Part shown: piece by piece, positions 26,954-34,394 of the stretch
Numbering within the stretch: the stretch's first letter is position 1
Layout: every line of letters starts with the position of its first letter
Origin: Alphaproteobacteria bacterium
Lineage (GTDB): Bacteria; Pseudomonadota; Alphaproteobacteria; Micropepsales; Micropepsaceae
Assembly (NCBI GenBank): GCA_016125165.1
Contig: WGMH01000001.1
Coordinates: 793,098-857,097, forward strand
DNA: 64,000 nt
Reading direction: 5' to 3'
Position numbers and translations under genes: made by a program
The notes under the pieces: model-generated
Told to the model about the DNA's origin: nothing
What the model saw: the letters and a program-made list of their open reading frames with translations, nothing else
Database searches by the model: none

Positions 26954-27378
26954 TGCGGCGCCGCCCCTCGCCCGCCCGCGACCAGCACAATGGCCCAACC
27001 CAGCGCCAATTGCGTGTCGGCGAGATGCTGCGTCATGCGCTTTCGCAGATTCTCATGCGCGGAGAAGTTAGCGATCCGGTGCTCGACAGCACGCCTGTCA
27101 CGATCACACAGGTGAAGCCCTCGCCGGATATGCGTCATGCTACCGTCTTCTGCGAACCTCTGGGCGGCAAGAACGCCAAGGAGGTGATTGAGGCCCTGAA
27201 TCGTCACCGCAGCTTCATTCGCGGCCTCATGGGCCACATGATCACGCTGAAATTCACGCCCGATCTGCGTTTCGTGGAAGATCTGTCCTTCGCCGAAGCC
27301 GAAAAGATCGAGACCATTCTGAAATCCGACCGCGTACAGCGCGACCTGAAAACCCCGGAAGACGAAGATGGGGCGTAG
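26953..27378 (+). CDS. rbfA: Ribosome-binding factor A
   Basis: 141 residues from ATG 26953; GGAGAA at 26942 is seven bases upstream. ATG 26950, which overlaps the preceding stop, is also possible. After a basic start comes QRQLRVGEMLRHALSQIL and the type-II KH fold with VTITQVKPSPDMRHATVF and LKFTPDLRFVED, all typical of RbfA. It is a cold-responsive factor in 30S maturation and 16S rRNA processing. The stop lies inside the truB start region (overlap of 11 bases). Confidence 0.95.
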   Translation: MRRRPSPARDQHNGPTQRQLRVGEMLRHALSQILMRGEVSDPVLDSTPVTITQVKPSPDMRHATVFCEPLGGKNAKEVIEALNRHRSFIRGLMGHMITLKFTPDLRFVEDLSFAEAEKIETILKSDRVQRDLKTPEDEDGA

Positions 27379-28318
27379 GAAAAAAGGGCAGGCAGTCCAT
27401 GGCTGGGTCATTGTCGACAAGCCCGGAGGCGTCACCTCCACGCAAGTCGTCGGCGCGGTGAAGCGCGTCTTCGACGCGCAGAAGGCAGGTCACGCCGGAA
27501 CCCTCGATCCGCTGGCCACGGGTGTCGTGGCCATTGCGTTGGGCGAGGCCACCAAGACCGTGCCATATGCGATGGACGCACTGAAAACCTATCGCTTCAC
27601 AGCGCATTGGGGCGAGGCCCGCGACACCGACGATGCAGAAGGCAGGGTCACCGAAACCAGTTCCGTACGGCCTGATCGCACGGCCATCGAAGCCATGATC
27701 CCCCGTTTCACCGGGGAACTCGTGCAGGTACCGCCCGCCTACTCGGCGATCAAGGTTCAGGGCGAGCGGGCCTATGACCTTGCTCGGGATGGCGAGATGG
27801 TGACGTTGGAACCCCGCACGGTGGAAGTGCTCGAAGCGCGCCTCGTTTCGCAGCCCGATCCGGACCATGCGGTGTTCGAAATCCTATGCGGCAAAGGCAC
27901 TTACGTGCGTGCCTGGGTGCGCGATATGGCCCGCGCCCTGGGAACTGTCGGCCATGTCAGCCAGCTGCGGCGCACTTCCATCGGGGGCTTCTCGGAAAAA
28001 GACGCTATCCCACTGGAAACCCTGAGGGGTTTTATGCATAGTCCCGCCGCTTTTGAGCACTTGAGGCCCCTTTCAACCGCGCTGGACGGCATCCCGGCGC
28101 TGGCTGTAACCGGGCCTGACGCAGTTCGCCTGAGAAGCGGCAATCCGGTTTTGATGCGTGCGAATCTCTTCGCGCGCCTCACGGAAGAAGCGCATGACGA
28201 CGATCTTCAAGGGCTCACGGTCTATCTGACCGGCGGCGATGGCGAGCCTGTTGCGCTCGCAGAACTTGCCGGCGGAGAGCTAAGACCGTTTCGCGTCTTC
28301 AACTTCACCCATGGATGA
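27368..28318 (+). CDS. truB: tRNA pseudouridine-55 synthase
   Basis: 316 residues. The catalytic aspartate is Asp47 in GHAGTLDPLATGV; GWVIVDKPGGVTSTQ at the start and VPPAYSAIKVQGERAYDLAR in the middle are TruB signatures, as is CGKGTYVRAWVRDMARALG. It converts U55 of the T loop in tRNAs to pseudouridine. It overlaps the end of rbfA and is followed after 18 bases by rpsO, so translation is linked through the operon. Confidence 0.97.
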   Translation: MGRRKKGQAVHGWVIVDKPGGVTSTQVVGAVKRVFDAQKAGHAGTLDPLATGVVAIALGEATKTVPYAMDALKTYRFTAHWGEARDTDDAEGRVTETSSVRPDRTAIEAMIPRFTGELVQVPPAYSAIKVQGERAYDLARDGEMVTLEPRTVEVLEARLVSQPDPDHAVFEILCGKGTYVRAWVRDMARALGTVGHVSQLRRTSIGGFSEKDAIPLETLRGFMHSPAAFEHLRPLSTALDGIPALAVTGPDAVRLRSGNPVLMRANLFARLTEEAHDDDLQGLTVYLTGGDGEPVALAELAGGELRPFRVFNFTHG

Positions 28319-28336
28319 CCGGGAACGAAAACGACT

Positions 28337-28606
28337 ATGACGATCACGACAGACCGCAAGAAAGAACTCGTCGGCGAATACGCCACGAAAGAAGGCGACA
28401 CAGGCTCGCCCGAAGTGCAGATCGCAGTGCTCTCCGAGCGCATCGCCAATCTCACGGAACACTTCAAGACGCACACGAAGGACAATCACTCGCGCCGCGG
28501 TCTCATCAAGCTGGTGTCGCAGCGCCGCCGCCTTCTGGACTATGTCCGTGCGAAAGACGTGAAGCGTTACGAATCTCTCATCAGCCGTCTGGGTCTGCGT
28601 CGCTGA
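28337..28606 (+). CDS. rpsO: 30S ribosomal protein S15
   Basis: 89 residues, the usual S15 length, with [21 protein letters not shown] and [23 protein letters not shown], which hold the 16S rRNA-binding helices. In other bacteria S15 represses its own translation by binding its messenger. A strong hairpin follows before pnp. Confidence 0.98.
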   Translation: MTITTDRKKELVGEYATKEGDTGSPEVQIAVLSERIANLTEHFKTHTKDNHSRRGLIKLVSQRRRLLDYVRAKDVKRYESLISRLGLRR

Positions 28607-28635
28607 AGGCGCACGCACCCGTTCGCAATCTCACC

Positions 28636-28667
28636 TGCGCGCGCCGCGGATGGTCCGCCGGCGCGCA
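28636..28667 (+). other. rpsO-pnp intergenic hairpin (probable RNase III site or attenuator)
   Basis: TGCGCG / CGCGCA, CC / GG and GCGGA / TCCGC stack into a 13-bp stem with small bulges around a TGG loop. No T-run follows, so full termination is doubtful. In E. coli a stem at this place is cut by RNase III and lets PNPase control its own messenger; the same is likely here. Confidence 0.6.
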
Positions 28668-28739
28668 TTACCCATTTCTTGAGACGCTCAAGGAAAACGC
28701 CGTTGGCAATCCGGCCAGCGGGAACGAAGGAACACAGGA

Positions 28740-30878
28740 ATGTTCAATATCGCGAAAGAGGAAATCGAATGGGGCGGTCGCACACTGACCCTTGAAACCG
28801 GGCGCATCGCCCGTCAGGCCGATGGCGCTGTGCTCGCCACCTATGGCGAAACCGTTGTGCTCGCAACGGCTGTCAGTGCAAAGGCCGCCAAAGAGGGTGT
28901 GGATTTCTTCCCCCTCACGGTGAACTACCAGGAACGCTATTACGCGGCGGGCAAGATCCCCGGCGGCTACTTCAAGCGCGAACGCGCGCCAACCGAACGC
29001 GAGACGCTGACATCGCGCCTGATCGATCGTCCAATTCGCCCGCTCTTTGCCGAAGGCTATCGCAACGAAACGCTCGTTGTGGCGCAGGTTCTTTCCCACG
29101 ATCTGGAAAACGATCCCGACGTGGTGGCAATGGTCGCCGTGTCCGCGGCACTTACGCTTTCGGGCATTCCGTTCATGGGTCCGATTGGTGCGGCCCGCGT
29201 CGGCTATATCGACGGCGAATACAAGCTCAATCCGCAGATTGACGAGATGCCGCTGTCCAACCTCGATCTCATCGTTGCCGGAACGGCGGATGCCGTCCTT
29301 ATGGTCGAATCCGAAGCCAAGGAGCTTTCCGAAGAGGTGATGCTCGGCGCGGTGCTCTATGGCCATAAGGAAATGGGCAAGGTGATCGATGCGATCATCC
29401 GCCTGGCTGAAAAGGCTGCCAAGGAGCCGCGTGAACTGGTCGTGGACGATACGAAGGACTGGTTGAAGAAGCTCGGCGCCTCCGCATCGAAGGATCTTTC
29501 CGCCGCGTTCCAGATCCCCGAAAAGCATGTGCGCCGCGATGCCATCGCTGCCGTGCGCGACCGCACCGCCGCGGAGTTCGTTGGCGAGGGCGAAGGCAAG
29601 CTCACCGAAAAGCAGTTCAAGAACATCTTTCACGATCTGGAAGCGCAGGTGATGCGCAATTCCGTGCTCGACACGAAAAAGCGCATTGATGGCCGCGACC
29701 TCGTCACGGTTCGTCCGATCGTCGCCGAAGTCGGCACACTGCCGCGCACGCACGGTTCGGCGCTCTTCACACGCGGCGAAACGCAGGCGCTCGTGGTGGC
29801 CACGCTCGGCACGGGCGACGATGAGCAATTTGTCGATAGCCTCGAAGGCACGAGCAAGCAGAGCTTCATGCTCCACTACAACATGCCGCCCTACGCCGTT
29901 GGCGAAACGGGCCGCATGGGTTCGCCCGGCCGCCGCGAGATCGGTCACGGCAAGCTCGCCTGGCGCGCGGTGCATCCGCTCCTGCCCGCGAAGGACAAGT
30001 TCCCCTACACGCTGCGTGTCGTTTCGGAAATCACAGAATCGAACGGTTCGTCCTCGATGGCATCGGTGTGCGGCGCTTCGCTGGCGCTGATGGATGCGGG
30101 CGTTCCGCTGGAGCGTCCCATCGCCGGCATCGCCATGGGTCTCATCCTTGAAGGCGAGCGCTATGCGGTGCTTTCCGATATCCTCGGCGATGAAGATCAC
30201 CTTGGCGACATGGACTTCAAGGTCGCGGGTACCGAAGTCGGCATCACCGCTCTGCAGATGGACATCAAGATTGCGGGTATCACGGGCGACATCATGAAGG
30301 TTGCGCTTGGCCAGGCGAAGGATGGGCGCATGCACATCCTCGGCGAGATGTCGAAGGCGCTCGGCCACAGTCGCGATCAGCTTGGCGAACACGCGCCCCG
30401 CATTGAGACCATCAAGATCCCGACCGACAAGATCCGCGAAGTGATTGGCTCGGGCGGAAAGGTGATCCGCGAGATCGTCGAAAAGACTGGCGCGAAGATC
30501 AACATCGAAGACGACGGCACCGTGAAGATCGCATCCGCCGATGGCGAGTCGATCAAGGCCGCGCTCAAGTGGATCAAGGGCATCGTGGCAGAGCCGGAAA
30601 TCGGCGAAATTTACGATGGCAAGGTCGTGAAGGTGATGGATTTCGGCGCCTTCGTGAACTTCTTCGGGCCCAAGGATGGTCTGGTTCACATCTCCGAGCT
30701 CGCGCCCACACGCGTGAACAAGACCTCGGATGTTGTCAGCGAAGGTCAGGCCGTGAAGGTCAAGCTGCTTGGCTTTGACGATCGCGGCAAGGTGCGCCTG
30801 TCCATGAAAGCCGTGGATCAGGCGACGGGTGAAGACCTCACCAAGAAAGCACCGGCCGAAGGCGGCACGCAGGCCTGA
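28740..30878 (+). CDS. pnp: Polyribonucleotide nucleotidyltransferase (PNPase)
   Basis: 712 residues, standard size. Two RNase PH domains (first ending near 150, second starting at about 315 with [20 protein letters not shown] and [10 protein letters not shown]) flank the alpha-helical domain; a KH domain ([19 protein letters not shown]) and an S1 domain ([26 protein letters not shown]) follow. It degrades RNA by phosphorolysis, and can add tails, as part of the degradosome. The gene ends the long operon, which is closed by a strong terminator. Confidence 0.98.
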   Translation: MFNIAKEEIEWGGRTLTLETGRIARQADGAVLATYGETVVLATAVSAKAAKEGVDFFPLTVNYQERYYAAGKIPGGYFKRERAPTERETLTSRLIDRPIRPLFAEGYRNETLVVAQVLSHDLENDPDVVAMVAVSAALTLSGIPFMGPIGAARVGYIDGEYKLNPQIDEMPLSNLDLIVAGTADAVLMVESEAKELSEEVMLGAVLYGHKEMGKVIDAIIRLAEKAAKEPRELVVDDTKDWLKKLGASASKDLSAAFQIPEKHVRRDAIAAVRDRTAAEFVGEGEGKLTEKQFKNIFHDLEAQVMRNSVLDTKKRIDGRDLVTVRPIVAEVGTLPRTHGSALFTRGETQALVVATLGTGDDEQFVDSLEGTSKQSFMLHYNMPPYAVGETGRMGSPGRREIGHGKLAWRAVHPLLPAKDKFPYTLRVVSEITESNGSSSMASVCGASLALMDAGVPLERPIAGIAMGLILEGERYAVLSDILGDEDHLGDMDFKVAGTEVGITALQMDIKIAGITGDIMKVALGQAKDGRMHILGEMSKALGHSRDQLGEHAPRIETIKIPTDKIREVIGSGGKVIREIVEKTGAKINIEDDGTVKIASADGESIKAALKWIKGIVAEPEIGEIYDGKVVKVMDFGAFVNFFGPKDGLVHISELAPTRVNKTSDVVSEGQAVKVKLLGFDDRGKVRLSMKAVDQATGEDLTKKAPAEGGTQA

Positions 30879-30902
30879 CCTGCGGATATTATGTGTTGAA
30901 CG

Positions 30903-30943
30903 GGCGCCCGCGAGGATTACATCTTGCGGGCGCCTTTTCTTTT
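30903..30943 (+). terminator. Terminator after pnp
   Basis: GGCGCCCGC (30903-30911) pairs with GCGGGCGCC (30926-30934) and is followed directly by TTTTCTTTT. A clear intrinsic terminator closing the rimP-pnp operon, 14 bases before the cupin start. Confidence 0.9.
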
Positions 30944-30956
30944 GGTGGGACCAGCC

Positions 30957-31415
30957 ATGCCAAAAATCGATATCGCAAACGCCAATGTGCGACGTGGCAC
31001 GGCCTATCCGCCGCCACATGATACACCTTGCCTCAATCGCGCTCGCTGGCAGCTTGGCGATGCAGGCGGCCTCAATGATTTCGGCGTCAATCTGCTCGAA
31101 CTCCCGCCGGGTGCATGGTCCAGCCAGCGTCACTGGCACAGCCATGAGGACGAGTTCGTCTATGTGCTGTCAGGAGAGGTTGTGCTCGTCACGGATGATG
31201 GCGAGGAGGTGCTGCGCGCCGGCGATTGTGCGGCGTTTCCGAAAGGTATCTCGAACGGCCATCATCTGGTCAATCGTTCGAATGCGCCTGTCAGATGTCT
31301 GGAAGTGGGAACGCGCACCGACAACGATATCTGCGACTATCCTGATATCGACATGCGATACGAACCGGCCAATGGCGGCTACGTCCATCGTGACGGCAAG
31401 CCGTATCAGAAATAG
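30957..31415 (+). CDS. Cupin-domain protein
   Basis: 152 residues from ATG 30957 (MPKIDIANANVRRG). The single cupin has HWHSHEDEFVYVLSGE, where His59, His61 and Glu66 supply the usual metal ligands, and the second motif near LEVGTRTDNDICDYPDIDM. The DICDYPDIDMRYE tail is common in a subclass of cupins annotated with transcription-factor or sugar-isomerase names, but no enzymatic role is assured. Upstream in-frame codons overlap the pnp terminator, so they are not used. A CPBP protease gene follows after three bases. Confidence 0.9.
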   Translation: MPKIDIANANVRRGTAYPPPHDTPCLNRARWQLGDAGGLNDFGVNLLELPPGAWSSQRHWHSHEDEFVYVLSGEVVLVTDDGEEVLRAGDCAAFPKGISNGHHLVNRSNAPVRCLEVGTRTDNDICDYPDIDMRYEPANGGYVHRDGKPYQK

Positions 31416-31418
31416 TCC

Positions 31419-32144
31419 ATGCAGCTTGCCACCCTGTTTGCAGATCGCTCGCTGGCCGATCATGCGCTGGCGTTTCTCGCAATCGTCGTTATGCCGGCAT
31501 TGTCAGTCGTGTCGGGTCGCAAAATTGGCAAGGCGGGGGAGGCTTCTCTCAAGGCGCGCTATCTGCTCACGGTCCTGCGCGGCATGGCGATTGCCGTGGC
31601 TGTTGTCTTTGTGTGGTCGAGAAGCGGGCGTTCCTTTTCGCAGCTTGGCCTTGATTGGCCGCCGCATAGCTGGGGTCTGTATGCCCTTTTTGCGTCCTGC
31701 GTCCTGATACCGCTAATCGTCCTGCAGCTTTTGTTTCTGCCCCGTCTGGTTCGCAACAAGCTGCCGGAAGTGATCAAGCAAATTGATGAGCTGAAAATTC
31801 TCCCGCGCACGGGCAATGAACTCATGCTGTTCCTGCTTGTCGCCATCAGCGCGGGCATCTGGGAGGAGCTGATGTATCGCGGCTTTCTGGTCTGGTATTT
31901 GCTGCCGCTTGGCGGAACGGTGGCGGCGGTCGTTTTGTCGTCGCTCATCTTCGGCGCGGGGCATCTTTATCAGGGCTGGAAAGGTCTGCCGCGCACGGCC
32001 GCCATCGGCCTTGTTTTCGCGACGGGCTTTGTGCTCACCGGAAGCCTGTGGTGGGCGATGCTGGCGCACGCTCTGGTCGATATCTATGGCGGGCTTGCGG
32101 GATGGCGCGTGCGTCGCTTGCAAAGCGCGCATGCCGGAACCTAA
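31419..32144 (+). CDS. CPBP family intramembrane metalloprotease
   Basis: 241 residues with about seven membrane segments. The family motifs are clear: WEELMYRGF (catalytic Glu-Glu and Arg), FGAGHLYQG (His) and LAHALVDIYGG (His and Asp). CPBP (CAAX/Abi-type) proteins are Rce1-like membrane proteases, some of which give bacteriocin self-immunity; here there is no bacteriocin gene nearby. Three bases separate it from the cupin gene, implying cotranscription. Confidence 0.88.
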   Translation: MQLATLFADRSLADHALAFLAIVVMPALSVVSGRKIGKAGEASLKARYLLTVLRGMAIAVAVVFVWSRSGRSFSQLGLDWPPHSWGLYALFASCVLIPLIVLQLLFLPRLVRNKLPEVIKQIDELKILPRTGNELMLFLLVAISAGIWEELMYRGFLVWYLLPLGGTVAAVVLSSLIFGAGHLYQGWKGLPRTAAIGLVFATGFVLTGSLWWAMLAHALVDIYGGLAGWRVRRLQSAHAGT

Positions 32145-32367
32145 GCGCGATTTCGCAGCAACTGCCCAACGCGTGCGCGATGCTGCATCGGAATTAAGCA
32201 AACGGTCATCTTGCAGGAGAAAGAAAGCGCATGAAAAACATGCACGCATGGTTAATTGCGCCGACATTGTCTTGAGTATGATTTTCCCGACCGGTACCCT
32301 TTGTTGAATGTCTGCGGGCGTGTGTCACGTTTGCGGATCGTCGCGCGGGGGCGCACGGAGTGGGGTC

Positions 32368-32682
32368 ATGAACGCGGTTTACATTGCTCTGAGGTTTGTC
32401 AGCCTCATTCTTATCGTTGCCGGAATCATGCTTCTCGGCGCGGACTTTATCGACTCGCTCGAAAAGGGCGGTCACGTGGTGGTGCGGTCGGTCGATCAGG
32501 CATGGTCGCTTCTCAGCGCCACCGGTCCGGCTGGCTTCAAATCCTGGGCGGAAACCTCGCTGCCATCGCCGGTTTCGGGTTGGCTGGTGGCGATCCTGGG
32601 TCTATGGGCGTTTGCCGCGGTTGGCGTTCCGGGCATCGTGCTTGCCTTCATCTTCGGCCGCCGTACGGCAGACGCCGAATAG
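32368..32682 (+). CDS. Small two-pass membrane protein
   Basis: 104 residues from ATG 32368, supported by GGAG seven bases upstream. Two hydrophobic helices (about 5-28 and 72-95) enclose a polar loop (LEKGGHVVVRSVDQAWSLLSATG). I know no named family; similar small proteins occur in Alphaproteobacteria. It precedes a steroid 5-alpha-reductase-like gene by 93 bases. The 223 bases before it hold no clear gene, only a possible 14-codon peptide (see rejected items). Confidence 0.6.
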   Translation: MNAVYIALRFVSLILIVAGIMLLGADFIDSLEKGGHVVVRSVDQAWSLLSATGPAGFKSWAETSLPSPVSGWLVAILGLWAFAAVGVPGIVLAFIFGRRTADAE

Positions 32683-32775
32683 AGCCTCTCCCACTGATGT
32701 CTGGCGGGTCGCGCTGTTGGTGGCGCGGCGCGTGGGAATCGCCTATCACGCGTTTGCCGCTCAGCGCATTTCGGA

Positions 32776-33534
32776 ATGATCGATATCGACCGCTTCAACG
32801 CATTCATGCTCGGCTGGATCGTGGTGGCGTTGCTGCTGGCGCCAATTCAGCTTTACATCACCGCGCCCTATGGCCGTCATGCGGCTACCGGCGGCCCAGG
32901 GCCGCGTATCGGCAATAGGCTCGGCTGGTGCGCGATGGAGATCGTGTCTCTCGGCGTATTTGCCGGATTGTTTCTCTGCGGGACCGCACTCAAGACCACG
33001 CCAGCGTGGATTTTCTTCGTGCTTTATGTCGGTCACTACGTCCATCGCAGTCTGATATTCCCATGGATGACGCAGACTGCTGGAAAGACGATCCCGCTCG
33101 TCATCGTTCTGGGTGCGATCGTCTTTAACACCGTCAATGGCAGCCTGAACGGCTATTACCTTGGGAGCCTTGCCGCCTATCCAGTTACATGGCTTGCCGA
33201 TCCGCGTTTTGCGGGCGGGCTTGCGCTTTTCATCGTGGGCGCGGCCATCAATATCCGGGCGGACTACACGCTCATCGCCCTGCGCAAAGACAGCACAGAT
33301 TATGCGATTCCACGCGGCGGATTATTCGAACGCATCTCCTGTCCCAACCATTTCGGCGAGATTGTGGAATGGACCGGCTTTGCCGTGATGTGCTGGAATC
33401 TGGCCGCACTCAGTTTCGCGGTGTGGACGGCGGCGAACCTCATTCCCCGCGCGCTTTCGCATCATCGCTGGTATCGCGCGCGCTTCGCTGAATATCCGAA
33501 AGCGCGCAAGGCCGTGATTCCGTTCGTGCTGTAA
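32776..33534 (+). CDS. Steroid 5-alpha-reductase-like membrane protein (SRD5A family)
   Basis: 252 residues, about seven membrane segments. The C-terminal half carries the family signature: YAIPRGGLFERISCPNHFGEIVEWTGFAVM, then HHRWYRARFAEYPKARKAVIPF at the end, close to eukaryotic 3-oxo-5-alpha-steroid 4-dehydrogenase type 1. These enzymes reduce double bonds of steroids or other polyisoprenoid-type substrates with NADPH in the membrane. The bacterial substrate is unknown. The gene converges with the cobalamin adenosyltransferase gene. Confidence 0.88.
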   Translation: MIDIDRFNAFMLGWIVVALLLAPIQLYITAPYGRHAATGGPGPRIGNRLGWCAMEIVSLGVFAGLFLCGTALKTTPAWIFFVLYVGHYVHRSLIFPWMTQTAGKTIPLVIVLGAIVFNTVNGSLNGYYLGSLAAYPVTWLADPRFAGGLALFIVGAAINIRADYTLIALRKDSTDYAIPRGGLFERISCPNHFGEIVEWTGFAVMCWNLAALSFAVWTAANLIPRALSHHRWYRARFAEYPKARKAVIPFVL

Positions 33535-33540
33535 AGCACG

Positions 33541-34104
33541 TCAGCGGTTCTGGCCTGGTGTCCATAAAACGTCGCCCGTGCCCTTGTTGTTCAGATAACG
33601 GCTCATCACGAACAGATGGTCCGATAGCCGATTGGCATAGCGCACCGCCGCGGGATTGATCTCTTCCTCTGTTGCCAGATGCACCATCGCCCGTTCCGCA
33701 CGGCGCACGATGGCGCGCGCCAGATGCAGATGTGCTGAAGCCGCCGTTCCGCCCGGCAACACAAAGGATGTGAGCGGCGCCAGTTCCGCGTTCATGGCGT
33801 CGATTTCCCGCTCCAGCCGTTCCACTTGCACATCGGCGATTCGCAGGCGGTTCTCGTTGCGCTTGGCGGTTTCGGGCACACACAGATCCGCGCCCAGATC
33901 GAACAGATCGTTCTGGATGCGGGCCAGCATGACGTCGGCCTCACCCCGGGTGTGCAGCCGCGCCAGTCCCAGCGCGGCATTGGCCTCGTCCACGGTGCCG
34001 TAAGCCTCGATCCGAAGGGCAAATTTGGGCAGGCGCGTGCCGTCGCCAAGCGCGGTTTCGCCCTTGTCGCCGGTTTTCGTATAGATGCGGTTGAGTACGA
34101 CCAT
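33541..34104 (-). CDS. PduO-type cob(I)alamin adenosyltransferase
   Basis: 187 residues. It starts with LNRIYTKTGDKGETALGDG, the nucleotide-binding signature, followed by EAYGTVDEANAALGLAR and FVLPGGTAASAHLHLARAIVRRAERAMV, all hallmarks of the PduO family. It adds the adenosyl group from ATP to cob(I)alamin to make coenzyme B12. In many Alphaproteobacteria this gene follows the HIG1-like small protein gene and precedes etfBA; neither neighbour is present here (a HIG1-like gene is 29 kb away). Confidence 0.95.
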   Translation of the reverse strand: MVVLNRIYTKTGDKGETALGDGTRLPKFALRIEAYGTVDEANAALGLARLHTRGEADVMLARIQNDLFDLGADLCVPETAKRNENRLRIADVQVERLEREIDAMNAELAPLTSFVLPGGTAASAHLHLARAIVRRAERAMVHLATEEEINPAAVRYANRLSDHLFVMSRYLNNKGTGDVLWTPGQNR

Positions 34105-34202
34105 GGGCGCAAAGCTAGCCTGCCAGCGCCAAACTTGCGATGGCTTTCCTGCTGGCTATGATCCGCCCCCCAGGAGCGAACGAGAGCAAACAGGGCCCCG
34201 CC

Positions 34203-34394
34203 ATGACATCTGCTGCCAACTCCATTGATGCGCCGGAAGTGATCGAAGTGGACGACACGCGCGTGGCCTGCGACGGCGGTGGCGGTGCGCTGGGCCATCC
34301 GCGCGTCTATCTGGAAATGGGCGACGAGAGTTTCGTGGAATGCCCGTATTGCGACCGGCGGTTCGTGTTGAGGGCTGGGGCGGGCCACCATTGA
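34203..34394 (+). CDS. Zinc-finger CHCC domain protein (NDUFS6-like)
   Basis: 63 residues from ATG 34203. The last part (VACDGGGGALGHPRVYLEMGD, then VECPYCDRRFVL) is the CHCC zinc-finger pattern, with Cys, His and Cys-x-x-Cys ligands, also found in complex I accessory subunit NDUFS6. In bacteria such proteins may assist respiratory complex I. Its TGA overlaps a TTG start for polA (TTGA), so the two genes are coupled. The 98 bases upstream separate it from the divergent adenosyltransferase gene. Confidence 0.85.
   Translation: MTSAANSIDAPEVIEVDDTRVACDGGGGALGHPRVYLEMGDESFVECPYCDRRFVLRAGAGHH

Noticed and set aside
28668..31145. 825-codon minus-strand open frame opposite pnp
   Set aside because: It lies exactly over PNPase, has no family similarity and a His/Arg-rich composition; antisense frames stay open in high-GC genes.
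32231..32275. 14-codon frame (MKNMHAWLIAPTLS) downstream of AGGAG
   Set aside because: Spacing to the ribosome-binding site is long (11 bases) and no leader-peptide logic or attenuator follows.
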